A DNA stretch of 64,000 nt from assembly GCF_011762045.1 (NCBI RefSeq), contig NZ_JAASQS010000001.1:335868-399867 (forward strand), given 5' to 3'. A model generated the notes under the pieces. It was not told where the DNA came from. It worked only from the letters and a program-made list of their open reading frames with translations, and did not search any database. Position numbers and translations under genes: made by a program. The stretch comes from Rhizomicrobium electricum. Its GTDB lineage: Bacteria > Pseudomonadota > Alphaproteobacteria > Micropepsales > Micropepsaceae. Below, piece by piece: positions 42,624 to 51,976 of the stretch (position 1 is the first letter of the stretch; every line of letters begins with the position of its first letter).

Positions 42624-44035
42624 AACCGTCTTATCCCGTTAGGAAACGCTACAAAGCACACAGGTATGACAACTGCGCTGAGCAGGATGAGCTTCAGCAA
42701 GATCAGAAGCCCAATCCCCCAATCGAGCAGGTTCAAAAGCGCCGACAAGACAGCGAGGAAACAGACCGCCGCCCCCGACAAAATCAGCAGCTTGAAATAC
42801 GATAGACGGTTTAGCCTGTACGCCAGAATGAAGCTAGTCGCAGTCATCACCAGATAGGCACATGACGTCGCAATCGCTCCGCCTATGAGGTGGTAGCGCG
42901 GGACCAGCACGATCCCCAGGCCCGCCGATATCACCGCCCCCGCGATGGAGTTCACCGTAAGAACCTGCGGGCGACGGTGATACAAAAGCGCCAAGTTTGA
43001 TGCAAATCCCAGAGAATAGAAAAAGCTGCCGACAAGCAGAATTAAAAGCGCCGTATAACCGTTGAGATAATTCCTGCTGCCCACCACCAGAATGATTTCG
43101 CGCGCGAACATCAAGACCTGCGCCGAAACGACAAACAGCAGCAAGATGTATACATTGCTGGAACTGCGCAGGAGATCCTGAGCGTCTTTTTCCGGTGCAC
43201 CGTATACGATTGGCTGGATCGCCTTGCCGAGAGATGCTCCCAGCAGCGTGATCAGCGTGGCGATTTGCTGCGCCAGTCCGAAAACCGCGATCTGATCGAG
43301 CGGGACGTAGTGCTGCAGGGTCAGCAGGTTGAAGCGGTTGACGACGAAGTAGGCGATATAGCCCATCGCGAACGGCAGGCCGAAGCGGACGGATTCGATC
43401 ACGTAGGCGCGATGGATCGCCGGGCGGAGCTTGCCGCCGATGCGATAGAACAGTGCCGCAGACGCCGGCATGTAGCCGAGGATCAATGCCAAGAGCAGCC
43501 CGTTCAGTCCCAATTTCAGGACAACAAGATTCACGAAGGCCGCAATAGCGGTCACCGCCGAGGCCACGATCTGGATCGTGACGAACCGCTTCACCTGTTC
43601 GTCAAGGCGAAACCACAACGAGCCGATGCCGGCAAAAAAATTGGCCGCGGCAAGCGCGAGACAATACCAGATGTACGGCCGAGACGCCGTTTGCGGAGCC
43701 AGCCGGCGCCAAGCCGCATCGCCGAAAAACTCGAGCGCCACCGCGGCCGCCAGCACCACGACGACGAAGAACATGACGATGGAGTTGAGATACTCCCGCT
43801 GCCGCCCCTTGGCCTTGTAGTCGAAATAGATGCGCGCGACGGAGGAGAGCAAACCGAAGTACAGCACGTACTGCAGAATTTCGGCATTGACCTTGACGAT
43901 CAGGTAATCGGCGAAGGCGGCTTGCGACAGCGTACGTGTGTACAACGGCAACAACAGAAAGCCGCCGACGGCCAGAACGAGCATGTCGCCGATGCCGTAG
44001 AGTGCGCTTGCGCTGAGGAAGCGGCGGATGTTCAC
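42587..44035 (-). CDS. wzx: Wzx-type polysaccharide repeat-unit flippase
   Basis: 482 residues from a GTG at 44035. The open frame extends upstream to 44125, but only TTG starts without support are there. About 12-14 membrane spans of the MATE/PST type: SASALYGIGDMLVLAVGGFLLLPLYTR at the start, LPFAMGYIAYFVVNRFNLLTLQHYV in the middle. Flips undecaprenyl-linked repeat units to the periplasm. First gene after the terminator at 44169-44217, so it probably has its own promoter in the 130 bp before it. Confidence 0.85.
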   Translation of the reverse strand: MNIRRFLSASALYGIGDMLVLAVGGFLLLPLYTRTLSQAAFADYLIVKVNAEILQYVLYFGLLSSVARIYFDYKAKGRQREYLNSIVMFFVVVVLAAAVALEFFGDAAWRRLAPQTASRPYIWYCLALAAANFFAGIGSLWFRLDEQVKRFVTIQIVASAVTAIAAFVNLVVLKLGLNGLLLALILGYMPASAALFYRIGGKLRPAIHRAYVIESVRFGLPFAMGYIAYFVVNRFNLLTLQHYVPLDQIAVFGLAQQIATLITLLGASLGKAIQPIVYGAPEKDAQDLLRSSSNVYILLLFVVSAQVLMFAREIILVVGSRNYLNGYTALLILLVGSFFYSLGFASNLALLYHRRPQVLTVNSIAGAVISAGLGIVLVPRYHLIGGAIATSCAYLVMTATSFILAYRLNRLSYFKLLILSGAAVCFLAVLSALLNLLDWGIGLLILLKLILLSAVVIPVCFVAFPNGIRRLCSSLSGFLGTR

Positions 44036-44168
44036 AACGAATCCGCGTGTCCGTGAGAGCCGGCTGACCAGCTCAAATGATCCGTCATCTCGCAACCACC
44101 CTTGTTCCCCCCGAGGCGCCCGCAACCAGGGTTAGTAGTATCTCAGCCGGGGGCGGTAAAGTATTCAA

Positions 44169-44217
44169 AACCGCGCGTGCCCCGGCGGGCCAGTCGCGGG
44201 GACGGCGACGCGCGGTT
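44169..44217 (-). terminator. Rho-independent-type terminator of the nonulosonic acid block
   Basis: A perfect 10-bp stem AACCGCGCGT (44169-44178) with ACGCGCGGTT (44208-44217), extended by a GCCCC/GGGG inner pair, lies 6 bp after the stop at 44224. On the minus strand it is followed by a T-rich tail (TTTTGAATACTTT). It separates the sugar block from wzx and downstream genes. Confidence 0.65.
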
Positions 44218-44223
44218 GGCGGC

Positions 44224-44892
44224 TCAGCGCGATGCCAACGCCCGCTCGGCGCGGAGCAGGTCCGCTTCCGTGTCGATGTCGATCGACCGCTCGGCCGGCA
44301 TCACGAAACCGACGGTGTCCTTGTCGACGAAGGCGCGGGTTTTCCGCAGCCAATCGCTCCGGAACGCGTAAAGCGCCCCATTCAGCAGGTATACGGCCGG
44401 AAGATCCTGGCGGCGGGCATAGGCGTCCCCGCCCTCTATCAGGCGGCTGAGCTTCCCATCTCCCTCCAGACGATACATCCAATACGGGCTTTCTTCGGCC
44501 GCGCAGACGCTGACGCAGCTCGACTTGCCTCGCATCGCCGTGAGACAGCCGTCAATGTCCTCCGCCGTCCGGAGCGGCGATGTCGGCTGCAGCAGGATTG
44601 CCAGTTCATATCCGGGGACCGCGTCCAAGGCGTGCAGCACCACGTCAAGCGAGCCCGCCACATCGGTCGCCAGCTCGGCCGGACGGCGCAGCGGCACCGA
44701 AGGATCGAACGCAGCCGCCACCGAGAGGATTTCGTCGTCGTCGGACGATACGACGATGCGGTCGACACAGGCTGAGGCTTTTGCCGCTTCCAGCGTCCAG
44801 CGGATCAGCGGCTTGCCAGCGACGGGGCGCACGTTCTTGCGCGGCACGCCCTTGCTGCCGCCGCGGGCCGGAACGATAGCCAGGATTTTCAT
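44224..44892 (-). CDS. CMP-nonulosonic acid cytidylyltransferase (LegF/NeuA-like)
   Basis: 222 residues from the ATG at 44892; an ATG at 44904 is also possible. Activates a nonulosonic acid with CTP to its CMP form. Diagnostic CMP-NeuAc synthetase N-terminus: AIVPARGGSKGVPRKNVRPVAGKPLI (P-loop-like residues 5-20), then DRIVVSSDDDEIL, LQPTSPLRTAEDID and DIDTEADLLRAE. Last gene before the terminator. Context points to legionaminic acid rather than sialic acid, but the sequence alone cannot decide. Confidence 0.88.
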   Translation of the reverse strand: MKILAIVPARGGSKGVPRKNVRPVAGKPLIRWTLEAAKASACVDRIVVSSDDDEILSVAAAFDPSVPLRRPAELATDVAGSLDVVLHALDAVPGYELAILLQPTSPLRTAEDIDGCLTAMRGKSSCVSVCAAEESPYWMYRLEGDGKLSRLIEGGDAYARRQDLPAVYLLNGALYAFRSDWLRKTRAFVDKDTVGFVMPAERSIDIDTEADLLRAERALASR

Positions 44893-44929
44893 ACCGTCGA
44901 GCATCCGCCCCACCTGTCGAAGGAAATCG

Positions 44930-46000
44930 TTACTCGGCCGGCGGCGCGCCGTTGCGCGCCTTTTCGAGATCGTTGGGCCGGCCGACATCGAGCCAAGCTT
45001 CGTGCATCGGGAAGGCAATCGTCTTCTCCGAACGCTCGCGCAAGCGCATGAACAGTTCGGGCATATCGCACGGCTCATTGCGGCCGATGAGATCGAGCGC
45101 CTGCGGATCGATCACATACATGCCGGCATTGATGTGACAGCGCGACACCGGCTTCTCCTCGAAACCGACGATGTCGACGCCCTCGGTGCGCACCACGCCG
45201 AACGGGTTCTGGGTTTCGTAGATGCGCACCGCCATGGTGGCGACCGCCTGATGATAGAGGTGAAATTCCAGAAGTTCGGAATAGCGGAAGTCGGTCACGA
45301 GATCGCCGTTGGTGACGATGAACGGCACCGAAGGCCGGCTCTCGAACAACCCAAGCGCACCGGCGGTTCCCAGCGGCGAATTTTCCCTTAAGTATTCGAT
45401 CTTGACGTTCCAGCGGCTGCCGTCGCCGAAATACTCCTCGATCATGTGCCCGAGGTAGTGGATGGCGATCACGAAATGCTCGAAACCTTCGAGCTTGGCC
45501 CGTTCGATCACCCGCTCCAGCATGGGCTTTCCCGCCACCGGCAGCATCGGCTTGGGGCAATTCTCGGTGAAAGGCCTCAGCCGCGTCCCCTTCCCGCCCG
45601 CCATCACGACGATCGGATTGGAGCGCGTCTCCGGCACGAGAAATTCGTCCCAGACATGCAGGCCGACCACGCGCCGCGCAGCGTCGACGACCGGCAACTG
45701 GCGAATTTTGTTGGCCACCATCAACTGAAGGACCATGTCGTGGCCCCACTGCGGCGGCGCCACGAGAGGATCGCGATGCATGACCTCGTGTACGGGATTC
45801 GACAGCAAAACACCCCGTATCAGGCCTCTGCGAATGTCGCCGTCCGTCAGCGTGCCCACCAGCACGCCGCCCGCATCGACGATCATCACAATCTGCAGGC
45901 CGCTTCTGTCCAGACAGGCAATCGCTTCCTGAACACTCGCCGTCTCGGGCAACAGGCAGCCTCGCCACTGTTCGGCCGGCAGCGAACCGTCAATTTTCAT
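44930..46000 (-). CDS. ptmE: CBS-domain sugar-1-phosphate nucleotidyltransferase (PtmE-like)
   Basis: 356 residues; ATG at 46000, or a TTG two codons before. Residues ~15-120 form a pair of CBS domains (VGTLTDGDIRRGLI, IRQLPVVDAARRVVGL). Residues ~128-356 form a nucleotidyltransferase (VVMAGGKGTRLRPFTENCPKPMLPVAGKPML, VTNGDLVTDF, INAGMYVIDP, WLDVGRPNDLEKA). This CBS-plus-transferase layout is that of PtmE, which makes GDP-GlcN/GDP-GlcNAc for legionaminic acid in Campylobacter. 24 bp after the neuC-like gene. Guanylyl specificity is inferred from layout and context. Confidence 0.8.
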   Translation of the reverse strand: MKIDGSLPAEQWRGCLLPETASVQEAIACLDRSGLQIVMIVDAGGVLVGTLTDGDIRRGLIRGVLLSNPVHEVMHRDPLVAPPQWGHDMVLQLMVANKIRQLPVVDAARRVVGLHVWDEFLVPETRSNPIVVMAGGKGTRLRPFTENCPKPMLPVAGKPMLERVIERAKLEGFEHFVIAIHYLGHMIEEYFGDGSRWNVKIEYLRENSPLGTAGALGLFESRPSVPFIVTNGDLVTDFRYSELLEFHLYHQAVATMAVRIYETQNPFGVVRTEGVDIVGFEEKPVSRCHINAGMYVIDPQALDLIGRNEPCDMPELFMRLRERSEKTIAFPMHEAWLDVGRPNDLEKARNGAPPAE

Positions 46001-46024
46001 CGTCAACGTGTCCCCCCAATCCCA

Positions 46025-47185
46025 CTAAACCTGGTCCCGGAAGGACTTATGCAGCAACTTCTCGAGGGGAACGTTTGCCAAGACCTCGACGATCTTCTTG
46101 CTCGCGCCGCCATCGCCGTAGGGATTCGTCACTCCGGCCTTCAGCATGCGCTGAAAATCGGCGGAATAAAGCTTCTGGATTGCCGCCGTAATGGCGCCAC
46201 GCTCCGGCTCGCAGTCGATAACGCTCTGCGCTCTCAACCGTCCGTCCTGGCGGGCCCCGATATTGACCGTTCCGATATTGAACGTCGGCGCTTCGCACAG
46301 GCCGCTGGACGAATTGCCCACCACGCCATCGACGTGTTTCAGGCAGGACAGATAGCGCTGCTGGCCGAGCGAAACAAAGCTCTTCGCGCGGGGATGCGTT
46401 GCCACGAACTGCTTGATGTCGCCGGCCAACTCGCGTCCGCCGGTGTCGGCGTTAGACGCCGTGAAGATGAGTGTCACATCTTTAAGCGTCGACAGAGCGG
46501 CCAACACCTCCTGCTGCTCCGCCGTCGAGTCCACATCGCCGCGCGTCACCGGATGGTAGGTCACCATCAGGCTCTTCGCCCCCAACTCGAGGCCCAGTTC
46601 GGCTTCGAGCGCCTTCCGGTCCAAGAGATCGGCGTGCGTGATCGCATCGACACCCAAACCGCCGACCAGATAGACCCGCTCGGGATCCTCTCCCATCTGA
46701 ATGACCCGTCGGCGATAGTCCTCCGCGGCCACGAAATGCAGATGGGACATCTTGGTCACGGCATGGCGGATGCAATCATCGAAGGCACCCTCGGTGACCT
46801 CCCCGCCATGCAGATGTGCAATCGGAATGCGCAGGATCAGGGCCGCGGTTGCCGCCGCGAGCAGTTCGTAACGGTCGCCGAGCAGAACGACGATATCGGG
46901 CTTCAGCCGGCTCAAGGCATCGGCGATCCCCATCACGCCAAGCCCGACCGATCGGGCTATGCCGGTGGACGTGTCGGCGCTCAGCAGCATCTCCACTTTC
47001 TCGTCAATGGAGAAACCGTCGCCCTCGATCTCATGGAACGTCAGACCGAACTCCGGCGACAGGTGCATGCCGGTAACAAGGACCTGCAGAACTAAGCCCG
47101 CATACGACCGGATACCTTCCATAACCCAGCGCAGGCCGCCGTATTCCGCCCGAGTGCCGGTAACGATGCAGATTTTGCGGATCAT
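46025..47185 (-). CDS. Hydrolysing NDP-sugar 2-epimerase (LegG/NeuC-like)
   Basis: 386 residues from the ATG at 47185 (ATGA overlap with the methyltransferase stop). Removes the nucleotide and inverts C2 to give a ManNAc-type sugar. IVTGTRAEYGGL start, LLGDRYELLAAA, IAHLHGGEVTEGAFDDCIRHA, VTYHPVTRGD, and VVGNSSSGLCEAP are the conserved blocks of the NeuC group. In the GDP route it would act on GDP-2,4-diacetamido-trideoxyglucose. Substrate assignment follows the LegB/LegC/PtmE neighbours. Confidence 0.88.
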   Translation of the reverse strand: MIRKICIVTGTRAEYGGLRWVMEGIRSYAGLVLQVLVTGMHLSPEFGLTFHEIEGDGFSIDEKVEMLLSADTSTGIARSVGLGVMGIADALSRLKPDIVVLLGDRYELLAAATAALILRIPIAHLHGGEVTEGAFDDCIRHAVTKMSHLHFVAAEDYRRRVIQMGEDPERVYLVGGLGVDAITHADLLDRKALEAELGLELGAKSLMVTYHPVTRGDVDSTAEQQEVLAALSTLKDVTLIFTASNADTGGRELAGDIKQFVATHPRAKSFVSLGQQRYLSCLKHVDGVVGNSSSGLCEAPTFNIGTVNIGARQDGRLRAQSVIDCEPERGAITAAIQKLYSADFQRMLKAGVTNPYGDGGASKKIVEVLANVPLEKLLHKSFRDQV

Positions 47186-47856
47186 GGCGTGGGCTCTTTG
47201 ACGGCTTCGATCAACCACTCACGAACTTCATCCTGGCGGCCGTTCATTGTCCAGGTCGCGAGCTCCAGGCTCGTCTGGCGCAATCCGCCGAGCAGCACTT
47301 CGACGTCCTCAAGTGCCGTGAAGCGGATCAGCCCCTCGTCGGCCGTCGGTCCCTTGGTCACATACCAGGCATTGTAGCCGGCGGGCTTACCTGTTCCGTC
47401 GCCGACACATCCCTTGGCAAACGCCCGAGAGAAGAACTTCCCCCCCGGCTTGAGAACGCGCCACGCTTCCCGATAAGCCGCCTTCGCATCCTCGAAGCCG
47501 GCGCAGCAGATCGCCTCGTGATCGATGACGCCATCGAACACGCCGTCTGCATAGGGCAAATGAACGAAATCACCCGTTTGCAGTTCTCCCGTCCAGCCGG
47601 CGCATTCGGCATCAAGGCGTTCGCGGGCAATGTGTATAGCTGTCTCAGAACCGTCGATGCCGAATACGGAAAAGCCTTCCCGCGCCATATACCACAGATT
47701 GGCACCCGGCCCGCAACCGAGTTCGCACAGGCGGATTTGAGACCGGTCCGGCGCTGAATAAAAATTGCGCGCGACAAAGCGAATAAGCGGCTCGCTGGGG
47801 TATTTGCCCCAAGGCCTGCTACGGAACATCTTCTCCCAAACGGGATCCCACGTCAT
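47182..47856 (-). CDS. SAM-dependent methyltransferase in the nonulosonic acid block
   Basis: 224 residues; ATG at 47856 after GGGGGAAG. Class I methyltransferase: CELGCGPGANLWYMA (motif I, near residue 44), GIDGSETAI, GDFVHLPYADGVFDGV (motif II region) and WRVLKPGGKFFSRAF. It overlaps the neuC-like gene by 4 bp, so it belongs to the same unit. A methyltransferase (PtmH) also sits beside the legionaminic acid genes of Campylobacter, so it may methylate the nonulosonic acid or its N-acyl group. The target is not known. Confidence 0.75.
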   Translation of the reverse strand: MTWDPVWEKMFRSRPWGKYPSEPLIRFVARNFYSAPDRSQIRLCELGCGPGANLWYMAREGFSVFGIDGSETAIHIARERLDAECAGWTGELQTGDFVHLPYADGVFDGVIDHEAICCAGFEDAKAAYREAWRVLKPGGKFFSRAFAKGCVGDGTGKPAGYNAWYVTKGPTADEGLIRFTALEDVEVLLGGLRQTSLELATWTMNGRQDEVREWLIEAVKEPTP

Positions 47857-47886
47857 GACACTTCCCCCAAGCGACCGATTTGCAGA

Positions 47887-48888
47887 TCAGCAACGATAAA
47901 ACAGGACACGTTGCGGGAACCGGTCGTATTGATCCCTAAACGCAGACTTAAGGTCATCGTACGCCGCCGCGAGATGAATATGTCGGCCTATATGATAAGC
48001 GCGGCGTTGGGCGGAAAAACTCGCCTTAAAAAGAAGTAATTTGTCGTCCGGATCGCGGCTGGTGCCGCCACCCAGGTAAAGGCTCGAACATCCTGCGGCC
48101 TGGCCGAAGGTTGCCGCAGTGTGCAGAATGGCGGTCGGTGCTCCTTGCGTCCGCCCCTGCGGGGTTGCGCCCGCCAAGTGATATTCCATCAATTTTGGGC
48201 CAACCAGAAACAACGACGAAGCCACGATCTGCCCATTCGGATCGCGGCACACGGCGCATTTCATCTGCGCCATTGCCAGCAATTGCTCGAAATACTTTTG
48301 CGGGAAGAAATAGGACTCGTCCGCCCCGATTTCTTCCATGGCCGCATGATAAACGACGGGAAAAACCCGCAGCGCCTCGTCCGCATCCAGCCATGTGACG
48401 GAATAGACGTTCCGTTCGGCCTTGCGCGCGCGAGCACGCGCGCCGCGCGTGTAGGATGCAAGAAGGTCCGGCTGGCGCAGATCGATATAGACCGTATCAC
48501 GGTCGAATTCCGTCGTTCCGCCGTAATCGCGCCAGTTCTCCAACATCGGATGAAAGCGGATGAACTCGCAGACCACACGGGCCTCGGCACAATAACGGCA
48601 CCAGGACGCCCACGCCGCTTCCAAAAAACCCGCACTGTGGTCGTTGGTCAGCGGCCCGCCGTAGCCGTAGGGCGACTGGACATCGTAATAGTCCGTTCCG
48701 GGGATGGCGCCCAAATGAAAGGCTTGAAGCAAGCGCGACCCGCCCCGCTCGAACAGCCAAAACGTCGGAATCAAATCAGCCGATCTCGCGGCGTCCGCCA
48801 AGACGTAGGACGGCGACAGAGTCGGGGCAGTGCTCTCGGGGGCTAACGAGGAAAAAACGGCTTCGGCTTGGGACAGATCAATCAACAT
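47887..48888 (-). CDS. FemAB/GNAT-like acyl- or aminoacyltransferase
   Basis: 333 residues. The ATG at 48888 lies inside the neuB-like gene end (11-bp overlap). Two GNAT-like halves of the FemAB kind: YYDVQSPYGYGGPL (near residue 68) and YTRGARARARKAERN followed by AGCSSLYLGGGTSRDPDDKLLLFKASF. FemAB proteins use aminoacyl-tRNA or acyl donors. Within this block it could add an amino acid or acyl group to an amino sugar. No close functional relative is recalled, so the donor and acceptor are unknown. Confidence 0.65.
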   Translation of the reverse strand: MLIDLSQAEAVFSSLAPESTAPTLSPSYVLADAARSADLIPTFWLFERGGSRLLQAFHLGAIPGTDYYDVQSPYGYGGPLTNDHSAGFLEAAWASWCRYCAEARVVCEFIRFHPMLENWRDYGGTTEFDRDTVYIDLRQPDLLASYTRGARARARKAERNVYSVTWLDADEALRVFPVVYHAAMEEIGADESYFFPQKYFEQLLAMAQMKCAVCRDPNGQIVASSLFLVGPKLMEYHLAGATPQGRTQGAPTAILHTAATFGQAAGCSSLYLGGGTSRDPDDKLLLFKASFSAQRRAYHIGRHIHLAAAYDDLKSAFRDQYDRFPQRVLFYRC

Positions 48889-49990
48889 GCTCGCACACGA
48901 GATCGTCCGCTTCGTAAGCTCGAGAAGCGCGCTGTCCGAGCAGTTTCCAATAGGTCATCGGCGACATGCCGTTTCCCGGCCGCTTGGCAATAAGGTTCTC
49001 CTCGGTAAAAAGTTCTCCGGCAGCGATCGGCACCCGTGCCACAAGGCTTCGCCGGGCGATAGGGATGTTCTTCATCTCCGCCGGTGCCGGCACCTTGAGG
49101 CCGTTGCCGAGCGCCGCCTTGGCGGTCCGCACGCCCTCGACCAGGGCCCGCAGTTCGGAGGGTTCAAGCGATGCCCGGTGATCGGGGCCCGGCAAATTGC
49201 GATCCAGGGTAAAGTGCTTTTCGATGATGACCGCACCACGCGCCGCTGCCGCGATCGCGACCGCAATTCCTGGGGTATGATCGGACAATCCGACCGGCAG
49301 GCCGAACGCCGTCGCCATCGTATCCATGGCGCGCAGGTTGGCTTCGTCCGCCGGCGACGGGTATTCGGTCGTGCAATGCAACAGCGTCACCTTCGAACGA
49401 AGCTGTTCCTGCCCTTCGACCGAGCAATAGGCCCGGCGGAACGCTTCGGCCGACGGCTTTTCTTTGCCGCCGAGATATCCGAACGCCAGCACTCCCAGCG
49501 CGGCTTCGACTTCTCCGAGAGTGCTCATGCCGGTGGAGAAAATGACCGGTTTCCCGGTGCGAGCCGCCGCCAAGAGCAAGGCGCCATGCGTGACTTCGCC
49601 CGAAGCGATCTTGAGCTCCGTGGCGCCGAGTTCGTTGCTGACGAAATCCAGACTGGGCAGATCGAATGCCGTCGTCATGAACGCGATGCCGCGCGCGATG
49701 CAATGATCGCGGACTTTATGGAACTGCTCGGCATTGAGTTCGAGCTTCCGGACGAGTTCCACCTGGGTGGCGACGTCGCCGGTATTGCGGCGCTGATATT
49801 CCGCAGTCGGAGCATGGCGGCTGATGCCCAGTTCCGTCTTGAAGGTCTGGAACTTGACCAAATCCGCACCGGCTTCGCGCGCCACATCGATCAGCTGCAG
49901 CGCAAGATCCAGAGAACCGTTATGATTGACGCCTGCCTCGGCGATGATCCGGATGTTGTCGACATCGCGAATCTTATCAGCTTCGGGCAT
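48878..49990 (-). CDS. Nonulosonic acid synthase (LegI/NeuB-like)
   Basis: 370 residues from the ATG at 49990 (GGGAG 7 bp upstream). Condenses phosphoenolpyruvate with a ManNAc-type sugar. TIM barrel with IIAEAGVNHNGS, DLVKFQTF, LKIASGEVTHG, IFSTGMSTLGEVE, LLHCTTEYPSP, GLSDHTPG and IEKHFTLDR. The C-terminal SAF (antifreeze-like) domain is at residues ~310-370 (RRSLVARVPIAAGELFTEENL). The full two-domain layout is kept. Family blocks alone do not separate sialic, legionaminic and pseudaminic substrates. Confidence 0.92.
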   Translation of the reverse strand: MPEADKIRDVDNIRIIAEAGVNHNGSLDLALQLIDVAREAGADLVKFQTFKTELGISRHAPTAEYQRRNTGDVATQVELVRKLELNAEQFHKVRDHCIARGIAFMTTAFDLPSLDFVSNELGATELKIASGEVTHGALLLAAARTGKPVIFSTGMSTLGEVEAALGVLAFGYLGGKEKPSAEAFRRAYCSVEGQEQLRSKVTLLHCTTEYPSPADEANLRAMDTMATAFGLPVGLSDHTPGIAVAIAAAARGAVIIEKHFTLDRNLPGPDHRASLEPSELRALVEGVRTAKAALGNGLKVPAPAEMKNIPIARRSLVARVPIAAGELFTEENLIAKRPGNGMSPMTYWKLLGQRASRAYEADDLVCEHVD

Positions 49991-50175
49991 CCATCGTCTC
50001 CCACCATGGCCGCACAAGCGGACTTCAAAAAGGAATAGATAATCTCAATCGTCTTACCGGAAGGACCGCCGCGTCACAAGCCCAGATGGAACCTCACCAA
50101 AAGCGCAATACCGGAACCATCGGTAACCGGCGCCACTTCCATCCCACAACCAGACCACACGACCGCGAACGTCAA

Positions 50176-50637
50176 TCAGTCGTGTCGCGATCCCGGCGGT
50201 GTCGACGGCTCGAATATCCGCTCCATTTTGATGAACTCGCCATCCTCGCCCGCGTCTTCGAAACCGAGCGACCGGTACAAATTGGCGGCCAGGAGATTAC
50301 GTTTGTGCACGCGCAGGCCACACTGCTTGAAATCCCGCGACTGAATCGCGGTCAGCGCCGCACTCACCAACGACTTCGCGATGCCCTTCTTCCGACTCTC
50401 GGGCCGGACGACGACCATCGTGATGAACGCACCGCGCGCGGGGTCGTTACAATAGAACGCAACGAATCCCTCAAGGACCTCTCTCGTCCAGAGGATGATG
50501 TCGGCCTCGGTGCAAATTTTTTCGACATATTGGTGGATTTGATCGGGAGGGACGATCTCGAAGTCCACCAAGGACTGGACTTCGAGCAGCAACGACTCCA
50601 TCCGCTCTTTGATCATTAGATAGGGAAAGTGGGTCAT
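50176..50637 (-). CDS. GNAT N-acetyltransferase (LegH candidate)
   Basis: 153 residues. GNAT core: GAFITMVVVRPESRKKGIAKSLV (acetyl-CoA binding RxxGI/A at residues ~82-87) and NLLAANLYRSLGFE. Located between the LegC- and NeuB-like genes with gaps of about 180 bp on each side. In the legionaminic acid route a GNAT enzyme (LegH) acetylates the 4-amino group made by LegC. It is the only small GNAT in the block, which supports that role but does not prove it. Confidence 0.7.
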   Translation of the reverse strand: MTHFPYLMIKERMESLLLEVQSLVDFEIVPPDQIHQYVEKICTEADIILWTREVLEGFVAFYCNDPARGAFITMVVVRPESRKKGIAKSLVSAALTAIQSRDFKQCGLRVHKRNLLAANLYRSLGFEDAGEDGEFIKMERIFEPSTPPGSRHD

Positions 50638-50815
50638 GTCGCCTCTGGACGTGATCTCAAGCTTTCTCGCTCGGCGCCGAGAACCAAAACGCAGTCAATT
50701 CATTCACGCCGCTTCCATGCCACCACAGCGGAACCGACGCTCAACAGACCCCCAATTTCCCGCAATCGCCCCTAGACCGCAACTCCATTTAGTACGGCGT
50801 GACGGTCAAATATCG

Positions 50816-51976
50816 TCACGCCGGCCGCACACTGCTCGGAATGTTAACAACCCGCGATTCCAGCCATTCCGCATTCTCGAGCGGGCCGCGCTGCGCCTCA
50901 ACAAAAGCTGGAAGCCGATGCATCAGCGTCCAGACCGGCCGCGTCATCACCCCGGTGCCGTTGCTCTCTTCGAGAAAGGCGTCCCGCTCCTCGCGGCCAC
51001 CCGTGAGGATGGCATTAAGCCAGAAATTTGAAGTCGTTCCAGGACGCTCATCGACGAAACTGATGCCATGCTCCCGGCAGAACCGCCGGTAACGGCCGGC
51101 GGTATCGCGCTTGTCCGCCAGCATCTCGGACAACTGCTCCAGCTGGGCACAGGCCAAGGCCGCGTTGAGATTGGGCAGGCGGTAGTTGAAGCCGATCTGG
51201 TCGTGGAAGAACTCCCAGGCGTGGGGCACCTTGGCCGTCGTGGTCAGATGCTTGCCCAACCGGCCGAGTTCCTCATCGTCGGTCACGATGCAGCCACCGC
51301 CGCCGCAAGTGACGGTCTTGTTGCCGTTGAAACTGAAGGCGCCAAGCAGGCCGAACGTGCCGGTGTGCCGGTTGCCGACCAGCGAGCCGATCGACTCCGC
51401 AGCATCTTCCACCAGCACCGTATTCCATTCACGGCAAATCTCGACCAGAGCCTCGATGCGGCCCGGCAGGCCGAAACTATGCATGACGACGACGGCAGCG
51501 ATGCGCCGGCCAGTCGAGCGGTTGTAGCACCCGCCGTCACGCCGCTCGCCGTTCGCTTCGAGGAACGCGCGCAAGGCTTCGGGAGAAAGACTCATCGTGT
51601 CGCGATCGACGTCGACGAAAACCGGATGCGCCCGCTGATAGGCGATGGCATTACAGGTCGCCACGAAGCTCAACGGCTGGGTGATGACCTCGTCGCCGTC
51701 GCGCACGCCCGCCAGGATCAGCGACATGTGCAGCGCGAGCGTGCCGTTGGCGGTGGCAATGGCGTAACGCGCGCCGGTCAACTCGCGCATATCCGCCTCG
51801 AAGCGATTGACGTACTCGCCGACAGAGGACACGTAGGTGGAATCGATCGCATCAACCAGATAGCGCTTCTCGTTGCCGCGGAACCGCGGTTCGTGCAACG
51901 GGATGAAACCGCTTTGCCCGTAAAGCTCGCGGATAAACGTCAGCAGCGCGCGATAGTTTTCCGGCAGGTCAGACAT
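50816..51976 (-). CDS. PLP-dependent sugar aminotransferase (LegC-like, DegT/DnrJ/EryC1 family)
   Basis: 386 residues from the ATG at 51976, overlapping legB by 8 bp. Adds an amino group at C4 of a 4-keto-6-deoxy sugar nucleotide, glutamate as donor. PLP-lysine in SFNGNKTVTCGGGG; VEDAAESIGS with the ring-stacking region; GFNYRLPNLNAALACAQLEQL near the C-terminal third; HEPRFRGNEKRYL at the start. The combination with a LegB next door fits the LegC group. Confidence 0.88.
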   Translation of the reverse strand: MSDLPENYRALLTFIRELYGQSGFIPLHEPRFRGNEKRYLVDAIDSTYVSSVGEYVNRFEADMRELTGARYAIATANGTLALHMSLILAGVRDGDEVITQPLSFVATCNAIAYQRAHPVFVDVDRDTMSLSPEALRAFLEANGERRDGGCYNRSTGRRIAAVVVMHSFGLPGRIEALVEICREWNTVLVEDAAESIGSLVGNRHTGTFGLLGAFSFNGNKTVTCGGGGCIVTDDEELGRLGKHLTTTAKVPHAWEFFHDQIGFNYRLPNLNAALACAQLEQLSEMLADKRDTAGRYRRFCREHGISFVDERPGTTSNFWLNAILTGGREERDAFLEESNGTGVMTRPVWTLMHRLPAFVEAQRGPLENAEWLESRVVNIPSSVRPA

